Positions 1 through 7,672 of a stretch of 34,338 nucleotides of DNA are shown here, piece after piece; position 1 is the first letter of the stretch, and the number at the start of each line of letters is the position of its first letter. The notes under the pieces were generated by a model. It was not told the DNA's origin. It saw only the letters and a list, made by a program, of their open reading frames with translations, and did not search any database. Origin of the DNA: Longimicrobium sp. (GTDB taxonomy: Bacteria; Gemmatimonadota; Gemmatimonadetes; Longimicrobiales; Longimicrobiaceae); contig DASUYB010000126.1 of NCBI GenBank assembly GCA_036377595.1, positions 1-34,338 of the forward strand. Direction: 5' to 3'. A program made the translations under genes and the position numbers.

Positions 1-126
1 GGGGCCGCGGCGCCGAGGGAACGCACCCCCGCATCTCCGCCCCATCCAATTCCAGTTCACGCACCCTCGCACCCCCGCACCTCCGCACCCGTGCAGTTCC
101 CGCACTCGCGCACCCGTTCGCAGTCC
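1..126. repeat. Degenerate CGCAC-rich short-period repeat
   Basis: The stretch before the DUF445 gene is an imperfect series of short units built on CGCAC followed by C- or T-rich triplets (for example GCACCCTCGCACCCCCGCAC). It looks like a decayed relative of the clean 8-bp CGCACTTT tandem array at 32037-32156. No gene is visible in it. It lies just past the stop codon of the minus-strand DUF445 gene. Confidence 0.5.
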
Positions 127-1506
127 CTACCAGTGCGCGAAGATCTGCGACAGCGTGTAGATCACCAGCCCCGCGAGCCCGCCGACCAGCGTACCGTTGA
201 TGCGGATGAACTGCAGGTCCTTGCCGATCTGCAGCTCGATCTTGCGCGTGGTGTCCTCGGGGTCCCACGCGGCCACGGTGCTGGAGATGAGCTCGGCCAC
301 CTCGCCGCGGTACTGCTCCACGAAGTAGAGGACGGCGCTCTCGATCCATCCGTCCACCTTGGCCATCATCTCCGGATCGTGCCGCATCGACTCGGCGAAG
401 CGCGTGACCGTGTGCGCGATGCGGCGGCGGAACTCGCTCCCCGGGTCGGCCGCGTGCTTCAGCACCGACGCCTTCAGATCGCCCCACAGCGACGCCGAGT
501 AGCCGCGCACCGCGGGGTGCTCGAGCAGCTCCTCCTTCAGGTGCTCGCCGCGCTCGATCATCTCGGGACTGGTGCGCAGCTTCTCGATGAACTCCAGCAT
601 CGCCTCGTTGTAGCGGTGCCGGAGCGGGTGCTCGGGGTTCTGCGCCACCTCGTCCAGCGTGTGCTCAACGCCGGTGATGATCTTCTGGTAGATCTTCTCG
701 TCGATGGGCGTGGGCACCCACCAGGGGAGCTCCTGGCGGATGCGGTCGCGCAGCGCGTCGCGGTTCTCGTCCACCAGCCGGTCGACCAGCTTGAGCGCGG
801 CGTCGAGCAGCTCCTGGTGGCGGTCGCCGTGCGTCATCAGGCTCAGCACGCGGCCGACCACGGGCGCCACCTGCGTGGCCCGCGCGCGGCGGATCACGCT
901 GGTCTCGATCAGCTCCTGCACCTCCTCGTCCTTCAGCACCTGCACCACGCCGGTGACCGCCGCGGCGGCGTGCTTCCCCACCAGCTCGGCGTGCTCGGGG
1001 TGGCTCAGCCAGTCGGCCGCCTTGTGCGCGATCTGCGCGTTCTTCAGGCGGACGGAGATGACCGCGGGGGAGAGGAAGTTGTTCTGGACGAAGTTGCCCA
1101 GGCTGCGGCCGATCCGCTCCTTGCGGTTGGGGATGATGGCGGTGTGGGGGATCTTGATCCCCATCGGATAGCGGAAGAGCGCCGTCACCGCGAACCAGTC
1201 GGCCAGCCCGCCCACCATCGACGCCTCGGCGGTGGCGCGCACGTAGCCGATCCACGGCCAGCGCGTCTCCAGGATGCGGGTGAGGATGAAGACGACCGTG
1301 GCGCCCACGAGCAGCCCCGTGGCGCGGAACTTCATCTTCGCCAGCTGCTCGCGCTTCAGCTCCTCGTCCTTGATGGGCTGCAGCGCGAAGGCGTCCGCCG
1401 CCGCCTGCGCGGGGGCCGCCGCCGGTCGGGACAGGCGCGGATCAGGCGGAGATTCCACCCTTGCGTTCAACGTTCGCTCCCTGCGGGTCGGATGGCGGGG
1501 GAGCAC
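127..1506 (-). CDS. DUF445 family membrane protein
   Basis: This 459-residue protein matches the DUF445 (YjiN-like) family: an N-terminal hydrophobic segment at about residues 64-82, then the family stretch with AEASMVGGLADWFAVTALFR and PHTAIIPNRKERIG, a long helical charged middle, and a C-terminal membrane segment (GTLVGGLAGLVIYTLSQI). Two terminal membrane anchors around a large soluble helical body is the usual family layout. The molecular function is unknown in the family. The first 40 residues are proline/alanine/arginine-rich and unlike the family, so the true start may lie further in (for example the Met of KMKFRATG). It is a single gene with no obvious operon partner. Confidence 0.85.
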   Translation of the reverse strand: MLPRHPTRRERTLNARVESPPDPRLSRPAAAPAQAAADAFALQPIKDEELKREQLAKMKFRATGLLVGATVVFILTRILETRWPWIGYVRATAEASMVGGLADWFAVTALFRYPMGIKIPHTAIIPNRKERIGRSLGNFVQNNFLSPAVISVRLKNAQIAHKAADWLSHPEHAELVGKHAAAAVTGVVQVLKDEEVQELIETSVIRRARATQVAPVVGRVLSLMTHGDRHQELLDAALKLVDRLVDENRDALRDRIRQELPWWVPTPIDEKIYQKIITGVEHTLDEVAQNPEHPLRHRYNEAMLEFIEKLRTSPEMIERGEHLKEELLEHPAVRGYSASLWGDLKASVLKHAADPGSEFRRRIAHTVTRFAESMRHDPEMMAKVDGWIESAVLYFVEQYRGEVAELISSTVAAWDPEDTTRKIELQIGKDLQFIRINGTLVGGLAGLVIYTLSQIFAHW

Positions 1507-1623
1507 GCAACTGCCGGAACGCTCCCCGCCGGATCAGCGGTGGAGGATGCATGCCACCGCCGCGGCTGACAATACCGTCTCCGGGGAACGAAAGATTCGG
1601 ACGCGGAGGAGATCTGCAAAGAA

Positions 1624-1716
1624 TTTCACACAGAGAACACAGAGAAAACAGAGAGGCACAGAGGAAAAGATTCGTTCTCCGTGCCTCTGTGCCCTCCGTG
1701 TCCTCTGTGTGAGAAA
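1624..1716. repeat. Purine-arm inverted repeat (copy 1)
   Basis: A long imperfect inverted repeat. The left arm (1624-1670) is made of CACAGAGAACACAGAG-type purine-rich words. The right arm (1675-1716) is its pyrimidine-rich complement, CTCTGTGCCCTCCGTGTCC-like, with scattered transitions. It lies in the 238-bp gap between two minus-strand genes. Three similar elements occur in this window at about 9664, 19183 and 30189. It can fold as a long hairpin and may act as a transcription end or be a mobile palindrome; nothing shows which. Confidence 0.75.
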
Positions 1717-1744
1717 CAGGAGAATCGGAATCGCGCGCGAAGGC

Positions 1745-2701
1745 CTACGTCGCGACGAGACGCGCGACCTCGGTGTCCCACCGCCATGGGGATTCACGGC
1801 CGTGGAGATGGACACCGCCGAGCCAGCGGTCGATCCCGTTCAGCCGCACGTGGTCCTCGCGCCCGTCCATCACCGCGCGGCCGGCGTCCGTCAGCGCCAC
1901 GCGATGCGAGAGCACGGCATCTTCATCCCCCCCGGCCCCGTTCCCCTCCAGCCTCACCAGGGGTGACGGGCCGGCGGCCAGGTTCTGGAGATACCACCCG
2001 AACCAGCTGTCGCCGAGCCAGATCGGGTCCTCGCGCCGCGGGTGCGAGGCGAGGTAGGCATCGCGCACCGTCTCGGCGCCGGCGGCGATGGCCTCCAGCG
2101 CCTGCTGCTCGCTGCGCGACAGGCCGTTGCGGACGGAGGGGAACTGCTCCAGGTGCCGCTCCAGTGCCGCCGCCAGGAACGGCAGCGCCGACGAGTCCTC
2201 GTCCAGCAGCGCGACGATTGCCGTGGGATCGGGAGAGCGGAAGGCGGCCCAGGCGTCGCGCGCCAGCAGCATCTCCGCCTCCGTCACCTCGCTGCGCTCG
2301 GCGAACCGCTCCGCCAGCCGCGCCGGCGCCGAGTTCCCCAGGTACTCCGCCCCGCAGACGAGCGTCAGCCGCGTGGCGCCGAGCGCCTCTTCGCCCAGGA
2401 AATCCAGCACCTGCGCCAGCTGCAGCTGGTCGTACAGGTCGTGCTCGAACCAGAGCACCGTCTCGTCGTGCCCCCGATACCCGGCCAGCGCGCGGTCGCG
2501 CTCCTCGAATTGGCGCGCGATCTCTTCGTCCCAGTCGCCGTCGGCGATGAAGCGCGCGCGCACGGCGCTCAGCTCCGCCAGGGGGAGGCCGGCGGGCACC
2601 GGGCCGTCGTGCAGCACGTCGCGCCAGGGAAGGATCTCGCCCTCGATTCCCGCCGCGCGCATCTTGCCGGCCGCGGCGTCGCCGTTGGTCACGTGGAGCA
2701 T
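1745..2701 (-). CDS. DUF1835 domain-containing protein
   Basis: A 318-residue soluble protein that opens with MLHVTNGDAAAGKMRAAGI, the H-x-x-N/x-G-D signature at the start of DUF1835 proteins. It continues with ILPWRDVLHDGPVP and LWFEHDLYDQLQL, both typical of this family. The C-terminal half (LSRSEQQALEAIA, then LTDAGRAVMDG and RWLGGVHLHG) resembles the winged-helix-like tail in such proteins. The function is not established. The start is clear because the HVTNGD motif begins at residue 3. The next minus-strand gene upstream (2719-2964) ends 17 bp before it, so the two are probably co-transcribed. Confidence 0.8.
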   Translation of the reverse strand: MLHVTNGDAAAGKMRAAGIEGEILPWRDVLHDGPVPAGLPLAELSAVRARFIADGDWDEEIARQFEERDRALAGYRGHDETVLWFEHDLYDQLQLAQVLDFLGEEALGATRLTLVCGAEYLGNSAPARLAERFAERSEVTEAEMLLARDAWAAFRSPDPTAIVALLDEDSSALPFLAAALERHLEQFPSVRNGLSRSEQQALEAIAAGAETVRDAYLASHPRREDPIWLGDSWFGWYLQNLAAGPSPLVRLEGNGAGGDEDAVLSHRVALTDAGRAVMDGREDHVRLNGIDRWLGGVHLHGRESPWRWDTEVARLVAT

Positions 2702-2718
2702 CGCGTCTCCTTCCGCCG

Positions 2719-2964
2719 TCAGGTGCGCAGGGGCGTGTCGCCGGGCTCGGACCAGCCGGGGCGGCCGCGCAGCTCCGACGCCAGCGGGCTGTCGCGCCGC
2801 GCCACCATCACCACCGTCTGCCCGGCGCGGGTCACGTGCATCGCCTTGTGGTAGCCGCTGGCCTCGCGCGGCACGCCGCGGGCCGCCAGCGCCCGCAGCG
2901 CGTCATCGACCTCGGCCAGCGCGTCGCCGCTCCGGATCAGGATGTGCCAGGCCGTCTCCGCCAT
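2719..2964 (-). CDS. Small hypothetical protein
   Basis: An 81-residue protein beginning MAETAWHILIRSGDALAEVDDALRALAARGV and ending near GDTPLRT. I chose the ATG at 2964, which has a GA/G-rich stretch (GAGGCGGGG) just upstream. The reading frame stays open for more than a kilobase further upstream, but that extension is low-complexity Arg/Gly antisense to the redoxin gene and is rejected. I do not recognise a family. The regular spacing of hydrophobic residues suggests a small compact alpha/beta fold. It sits 17 bp upstream of the DUF1835 gene and probably shares its transcript. Confidence 0.6.
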   Translation of the reverse strand: MAETAWHILIRSGDALAEVDDALRALAARGVPREASGYHKAMHVTRAGQTVVMVARRDSPLASELRGRPGWSEPGDTPLRT

Positions 2965-3138
2965 CGCCCCGCCTCGTGGTGGGTTCGCTGGAGAAGGTAG
3001 GCGATCGCGCTCCGGCGCGCATCGCCCCGCATTGCCGCCGAAGCCGCGTGGGCTACCGCCGGTGCATCTGCCGACGTAAATTGCGAGGCATCCACGGGCA
3101 AACATCCGGCTTATCGAACCCTGACGGGAGACGGCGAC

Positions 3139-3792
3139 ATGGACCGCATCACGCGCATCCTGCCGTACGCGGCGCTGGTGGCGGCGGCGGTGCTGGTGGT
3201 GGTGCTCGGCAAGCAGAAGGGCGACCTGATCACCCGCTACAACGACCTGCAGACGCGCTACGTGAAGGCGCTGCGCGAGCCGCTTCCCAACTCGTACATG
3301 CCGGCGTTCCAGACGGCCACGCTCGACGGGCAGCCGGTCACCGTCGGCCAGCTTCCGCAGGCGGGGCGGCAGGTGCTGCTGGTCTACACCACCACCTGCC
3401 CGTACTGCAAGGCGTCGCTCCCGGCGTGGAAGCGCATCGCCACCACCCTCGACACGATGACGTCGCCGCGCGCGCAGGTGTACGGCGTGTCGCTGGACTC
3501 CGTCGACGTCACCCGGCGCTACGCCGCGCGCAACGCGCTGCCGTATCCCACCATCCGCTTCCCCGAGGAGAAGCTCGTCTCCATGTACCGCGCGGGCGCC
3601 GTGCCACTGACGCTGGTGCTGGACGAGAACGGCCGCACCGTCTACAGCCGCCTGGGCGAGATCTCCACCCCCGCGGCCATCGACTCGGTGATCGCCGCGG
3701 TGAAGCAGAAGCCGCAGCCGGCGCGCCCGCGTCCCGCCGCCCCGCCCGCCCCGCCCGCCCCGAACACGTCGCCGGGGCGCTCGGCGAGCTGA
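3139..3792 (+). CDS. Membrane-anchored thioredoxin-fold protein (redoxin/TlpA-like)
   Basis: A 217-residue protein with an N-terminal signal anchor (residues 8-24, hydrophobic) followed by a short coiled stretch and a thioredoxin fold. The redox motif is C87-P-Y-C90 in VYTTTCPYCKASLPAW, and the later cis-proline segment is AVPLTLVLDENG, both as in TlpA/AhpC-TSA proteins. It is expected to face the periplasm and act in thiol-disulfide exchange; the substrate is unknown. The last 35 residues are a Pro/Ala-rich tail. The ATG at 3139 has GGGAGA upstream at suitable spacing. It is a single gene ending 28 bp before a strong bidirectional terminator shared with the convergent gene. Confidence 0.85.
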   Translation: MDRITRILPYAALVAAAVLVVVLGKQKGDLITRYNDLQTRYVKALREPLPNSYMPAFQTATLDGQPVTVGQLPQAGRQVLLVYTTTCPYCKASLPAWKRIATTLDTMTSPRAQVYGVSLDSVDVTRRYAARNALPYPTIRFPEEKLVSMYRAGAVPLTLVLDENGRTVYSRLGEISTPAAIDSVIAAVKQKPQPARPRPAAPPAPPAPNTSPGRSAS

Positions 3793-3820
3793 CAACGTCG
3801 GAGGGAGACGGAGGAACGGC

Positions 3821-3849
3821 GAAGGCCCGGGCAGCGCGCCCGGGCCTTC
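3821..3849. terminator. Bidirectional intrinsic terminator
   Basis: A perfect 12-bp stem (GAAGGCCCGGGC and its complement) with a 5-nt loop lies between the stop of the redoxin gene and the convergent membrane-protein gene ending at 3873. The stem serves both directions. The T-run is weak (TCGTCGTCTTG), as is common in GC-rich genomes. Confidence 0.8.
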
Positions 3850-3872
3850 GTCGTCTTGCGGGGGATGGGGAG

Positions 3873-5390
3873 CTACTTCGTCGGCTGCTCCGCGAGACGC
3901 TTCCCGGCCGCCTCGGGCGACTTCGCCTTCTCGTCCGGCGCGCGGCCGGCCGAGCGGATGTTGATGATCTTGTTGAGCGTGTCGAACCAGAACGGCGCGC
4001 CCAGCGACAGCGCGAACGCCGTCAGCAGGATGCCGAGCAGCTTGGCCAGGATCGGCCAGAACTTCCAGCCTCCCGGCGAGGCCTCGTAGACGGGGAGCGG
4101 GGTGGCCGCGATGCGCGCGCTGTCGGCGTGCGTGGCCCTGCCGTTCAGCTTCGCGAACTCCGCGGCCACGATCGAGTTCCGCCGCGCCTTGGCCCGGTCG
4201 GCCGGCATCCGCCGCGCGAACCCGAGCTTCTCCGCGTCTTCCCATCCCCAGCCGAAGCCAAGCTGCGTGCGGCGGAGGATGGCGTTGGCCGAGTCGTACA
4301 GCGCCCGCGCATGGGCCAGGTCCGCCAGCGAGTCCGTCTGCGCACGCGTCTCCGGCGATGCGGGCGTGTTCTCGGTGCCGACCGCCTTGGCCGAGTCCGT
4401 GGAGTCGCCGGTGGCGGCCGGCGCGTTCGCGTCCGACGAGTCGGTGGTGGCGGATGAATCCGTCGCCGCGGTGGAGTCCGTCGTGGTCGAATCCGTCGTG
4501 GCGGCCTTCCCGCTGTCGCCCGGGACGGCCGCGTTGCCGCCTCCGCCGTTCGGCGCGCCCGCGTTGGAACTCGCCACGGTGGAGTCGGTCGTCGAGCCGT
4601 TCGCGCCGCGGCCGGGGACGAAATTCGCCAGGTCCTCCAGCGAGTTGGACGCCTGTGTGGCCACGCTCTCCCGCAGCTTGTCATCCGTCGACAGCCGGTT
4701 CCACATGTCGAGCGTGTCGGCGTTCAGCGCGAAGGCGGTGATGAGCCCCAACACGAACAGCACCTGCTGCGTGTGCCGCTTGTAGGCGCCGGAGACGCGG
4801 TCCATGGAGTTGTTGAACCACACCTCCACGCTGTCGTGCAGCTTCTGCAGATCCGTCCGCGTCGTGGCGACGGCGCTCTGCACCGCACGGCGGGCGCCCG
4901 CCGGCAGCGGAGCGGCGTCCACCACCTCGTCGACCTCGGTCGAGATCTGCTGCACCACGTCCGTCAGCGCATCGTCCTTCATCAGGTGCAGCAGGTCCCG
5001 CACGCTCTGCGGGGCGTCGCGCGCGGGGCCGGCCGCCGGGGCGCCGTCCGCCTCGGCGGCGGCCGCTTTCGCCGCCGGCTCGGGCGTGTTCTCGACCACG
5101 TCGAGCAGCGCCATGGCGAACGTCCGCGCGGGGATGTACGACGGCGCGCGCTCGGCACCCCGGCGATCGTGGCCATACAGGCACCGGATCAGGCGGTGGT
5201 TGAGGACCGCGTTCTTCAGGTTCGGATCCTGGGCGTCGTCGAGGAGCTTTTCGATGCCCGCGATCAGGATCTTGCCGCGGCGGTTGGTGAGCCCGGCGAT
5301 GTACTCGTTGATGGCCGAGCAGATCAGGCTCAGCAACAGGTACACGAAGGCGAGCCCGAGGATGACGTCGAGGATTTCGAGACCGAACAT
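3873..5390 (-). CDS. Membrane protein with Ser/Thr/Asp-rich linker
   Basis: About 505 residues from the ATG at 5390, which has AGGA 7 nt upstream; an in-frame ATG at 5453 would add 21 poorly placed residues. Layout: membrane segment 1 at residues 5-28 (GLAFVYLLLSLICSAINEYI), a soluble helical region containing the VQQISTEVDEVVDAAP stretch, a second membrane segment (QQVLFVLGLITAFALNAD), then about 90 residues of low complexity rich in Thr/Asp/Ser (TTDSTTTDSTAATDSS-like), a soluble domain, and a C-terminal hydrophobic pair (LGILLTAFALSLGAPFWFD followed by TLNKIINIRS). I recognise the general architecture of uncharacterised bacterial membrane proteins ending with a DTLNKI-type motif, but no function. 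It stands alone and converges on the redoxin gene. Confidence 0.75.
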   Translation of the reverse strand: MFGLEILDVILGLAFVYLLLSLICSAINEYIAGLTNRRGKILIAGIEKLLDDAQDPNLKNAVLNHRLIRCLYGHDRRGAERAPSYIPARTFAMALLDVVENTPEPAAKAAAAEADGAPAAGPARDAPQSVRDLLHLMKDDALTDVVQQISTEVDEVVDAAPLPAGARRAVQSAVATTRTDLQKLHDSVEVWFNNSMDRVSGAYKRHTQQVLFVLGLITAFALNADTLDMWNRLSTDDKLRESVATQASNSLEDLANFVPGRGANGSTTDSTVASSNAGAPNGGGGNAAVPGDSGKAATTDSTTTDSTAATDSSATTDSSDANAPAATGDSTDSAKAVGTENTPASPETRAQTDSLADLAHARALYDSANAILRRTQLGFGWGWEDAEKLGFARRMPADRAKARRNSIVAAEFAKLNGRATHADSARIAATPLPVYEASPGGWKFWPILAKLLGILLTAFALSLGAPFWFDTLNKIINIRSAGRAPDEKAKSPEAAGKRLAEQPTK

Positions 5391-5854
5391 GGGTTCCTGT
5401 GGGGGATCGGGTGGGATGGTGGCGGCCGAGGACGATTGCCGCCGGAATGACAAAGGAATGGAGGGACGGACTCCAGCGATTTTCCGGAACTATGTGCGGT
5501 TGGATCGGCTTCTCACACGCGCCGTCCGAGCAATTGTGGGACCGGAAACGGCAGCTATCGTGCTGGTCAATCCAAACGTTTACGCGAGAACGGCTTGCCT
5601 CGCCGGCTGCGTCGACGCTCGCGCAACTTGCGGGGCGGCTGGGACACGGAAGGGACCGGCGGCGCGGGGCAACGGTGCCGCGATCGTCCGTGCCCCATTT
5701 CAAATGGTCGCAAACGAGGCGGAAGATGCACGACCATGCCGCGCGTGACAGGTCGTGCTCGAAATCCCGTCGCCCGCGGGTTAGCTTGCGGTTCCGAGAC
5801 CCCGCCGCCCGGCGGGGCCTCCGTTCATCGGGGGAAGGAGATCGGGAGAACCAC
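5391..5854. other. Intergenic region, no gene recognised
   Basis: This is the 464-bp gap between the divergent membrane-protein gene (minus) and the HD gene (plus). It is slightly AT-richer than its surroundings around 5450-5600. Open frames crossing it are extensions of neighbouring frames without protein-like composition. A GC hairpin (CCCCGCC / GGCGGGG, 5800-5817) lies about 38 bp before the HD start. Promoters for both genes should be here, but I cannot pick convincing -35/-10 pairs. Confidence 0.5.
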
Positions 5855-6556
5855 GTGGCGGAGATGGACGAGCAGCTGCGGCGGGAGATCCTCGCGCGCA
5901 CCGAGGCGCACGTGCGGCGCGAGATGAGCGGCGAGGGGACGGGGCACGACTGGTGGCATGTGCACCGCGTCCGCCGGACGGCGCTGCGGCTGGCGGAGGA
6001 GGAGGGCGCGGACCCATACGTGACGGAGTTGGCCGCGCTGCTGCACGATGTGGCCGACCACAAGTTCCACGGCGGCGACCACACCGCCGGCCCGCGCGCC
6101 GCCCGCGCCTGGCTCGAAGCCGCCGGCGCGGAGCCGGAGACCGTCGACCACGTCTGCGAGATCGTGGCCGGGCTGTCGTTCAAGGGCGCGGGCGTCCCGA
6201 CGCCGATGCGCACGCCGGAGGGCCGCGTGGTGCAGGACGCCGATCGCCTGGACGCGCTCGGCGCGGTGGGGATCGCGCGGGCGTTCGCGTACGGCGGCAG
6301 CCGAGGGCGCCCGCTGCACGACCCCGACGCGGCGCCGGAGATGCACGACAGCTTCGAGGCCTACAAGTCCGGAGCGGGCGCGACGACGGCGCACTTCCAC
6401 GAGAAGCTCCTCCTCCTCCGCGACCGGATGAACACCGCCGCCGCGCGCCGCGTGGCCGAGGGGCGGCACCGCTTCATGGAGGCGTTCCTGGCGCGCTTCC
6501 ACGCCGAGTGGGAGGGAGAGGACGGGATGGAGACGGATGGCGGCGGAGACGGCTGA
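5855..6556 (+). CDS. HD-domain phosphohydrolase
   Basis: A 233-residue protein with the HD metal-site residues in order: H35 and H37 in DWWHVHRV, the H64-D65 doublet in LLHDVADHKF, and D130 in VQDADRLDALGAVGIARAF. The pattern and length fit the YedJ-like HD hydrolase group, which acts on phosphorylated small molecules or nucleotides; the substrate is unknown. I prefer the GTG at 5855 because GGGAG lies 6 nt upstream; the ATG at 5864 (MDEQL) has poorly spaced signal and is the alternative. The 3' end overlaps the start of the metallo-hydrolase gene by 20 bp in another frame, so the two are translated together. Confidence 0.88.
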   Translation: MAEMDEQLRREILARTEAHVRREMSGEGTGHDWWHVHRVRRTALRLAEEEGADPYVTELAALLHDVADHKFHGGDHTAGPRAARAWLEAAGAEPETVDHVCEIVAGLSFKGAGVPTPMRTPEGRVVQDADRLDALGAVGIARAFAYGGSRGRPLHDPDAAPEMHDSFEAYKSGAGATTAHFHEKLLLLRDRMNTAAARRVAEGRHRFMEAFLARFHAEWEGEDGMETDGGGDG

Positions 6557-7442
6557 CCTGGGTGGCGGCGCGTACGTGCTGCGCGGCGCCGTCAACAGCG
6601 GGCTGGTGGAGACGGAGAACGGGCTCCTGGCCGTCGACACGGGGCTGGACCGCGGCGCCGCCAACCGCGTCGCGCGCGCGGCGGAGGAGCTCGGCCGGCC
6701 CCTCGTCGCCATCCTCAACACCCACGCGCACGCCGACCACCACGGCGGCAACGCGCACCTCGTCCGCCGGCTCGGCATCCCCGTCCACGCGCCGGCGGTG
6801 GAGGAGGCGGTGATCCGCGAGCCGCGCTACGAGCCCGTGTACCTGTACGGCGGCGCCGCGCCCGTCTCCGCGCTCACCAGCAAGTTCCTGCAGGCCGAGC
6901 CCTCGCCCGTGGACCACGTGGTGCGCGCGGGCGAAACGGTGACGATCGACGGCCGCGCGCTGGAGATCGTGGACCTGGCGGGGCACAGCCTGGCGCAGGT
7001 GGGCGTCCGCGCGGGCGACGTGCTCTTCGTGGCGGACGGCTTCTTCGGGCGCGAGCCGCTGGAGAAGCACGGCGTCCCCTATCTCGTCGACGCGGGGCGG
7101 TGGATGGAGACGCTGCGCGCGCTGGGCGGGATGGACGCGGCGTGGATGGTCCCCGGCCACGGCGAGCCGCTCGACGACCCGCGGGAGACGCTGGCGCTGA
7201 ACCTCGCCGTCCTCCAGCGCGCGTCCGACTGGCTGCGCGACCGCTTCCGCCGCGGTCCCGCGCGCACCGAGGACCTGCTCGTCGAGTTCGCCGGGGCGAT
7301 GGGGATGCGCCTGGTCGACCCGCCCTCCTACGCGCTCAACCGCGCCGCCATGCTCGGCTTCCTCTCCACTCTCGAGCGCGAGGGCGCCGTGCGCGTGATG
7401 ATCGACGGCGGCCGCTGGACGTGGCTCCCCGCCGAGGGGTGA
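6537..7442 (+). CDS. MBL-fold metallo-hydrolase
   Basis: A 301-residue metallo-beta-lactamase-fold protein. Zinc-site residues are visible: H63-x-H65-x-D67-H68 in NTHAHADHHGG, H150 in DLAGHSLAQVG, D167 in FVADGFFG and H208 in MVPGHGEP. The last 90 residues (RTEDLLVEFAGAMGM ... LNRAAMLGFLSTLEREGAV) look like the winged-helix tail of MBL hydrolases that act on thioesters or similar substrates. It probably hydrolyses a small metabolite. The ATG at 6537 lies inside the end of the HD gene, so both products are likely made from one message in a related process. Confidence 0.88.
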   Translation: MAAETADLGGGAYVLRGAVNSGLVETENGLLAVDTGLDRGAANRVARAAEELGRPLVAILNTHAHADHHGGNAHLVRRLGIPVHAPAVEEAVIREPRYEPVYLYGGAAPVSALTSKFLQAEPSPVDHVVRAGETVTIDGRALEIVDLAGHSLAQVGVRAGDVLFVADGFFGREPLEKHGVPYLVDAGRWMETLRALGGMDAAWMVPGHGEPLDDPRETLALNLAVLQRASDWLRDRFRRGPARTEDLLVEFAGAMGMRLVDPPSYALNRAAMLGFLSTLEREGAVRVMIDGGRWTWLPAEG

Positions 7443-7501
7443 AGCGGAGTCGACCAGGCCGCACGCCATCCCGCGTCCGCGCGTACGAGCGAAGCGAGCC
7501 C

Positions 7502-7533
7502 GTCCCTCCCCCAGTCTGTTTTGGGGGAGGGAC
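7502..7533. repeat. Perfect 12-bp hairpin in a short dispersed repeat
   Basis: GTCCCTCCCCCA pairs perfectly with TGGGGGAGGGAC across an 8-nt loop, flanked by GAGCGAAGCGAG on the left and GACGCGAAGCGTC on the right. Together they form a compact palindromic cluster 60-90 bp after the metallo-hydrolase stop. Related CCCTCTCCC hairpins occur at 25904-25937 and 26087-26109. It could help end transcription, but its composition suggests a dispersed intergenic palindrome. Confidence 0.6.
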
Positions 7534-7606
7534 AGACGCGAAGCGTCAGGGAGAGGGCCACGCGGCGGCGTCTGCGGCTGGATCGATGCGTTTGGTATGA
7601 TCGAGA

Positions 7607-7648
7607 ACGAAGCGGGGCCGGAAGAATCTCCGGCCCCGCTTCGTTTTT
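7607..7648 (+). terminator. Strong intrinsic terminator
   Basis: A perfect 16-bp stem (arms 7607-7622 and 7629-7644, core GCGGGGCCGGA) with a 6-nt loop is followed by a T-run on the plus strand. It ends the HD/MBL transcript. It also lies 25 bp past the stop of the convergent peptidase gene and may stop that transcript too, though the minus-strand side lacks a clear T-run. Confidence 0.85.
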
Positions 7649-7672
7649 CCTCATCTCCCGATCACCCCAAGC

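Noticed and set aside
2088-4457. Long plus-strand open frame spanning several genes
   Set aside because: It crosses the DUF1835 gene, the redoxin gene in another frame and the membrane-protein gene. Its translation is Arg/Pro-rich with no domain pattern.
5800-5817. GC hairpin as a terminator or riboswitch before the HD gene
   Set aside because: It is a short 7-bp stem in GC-rich sequence with no T-run and no conserved riboswitch core. Chance is sufficient.
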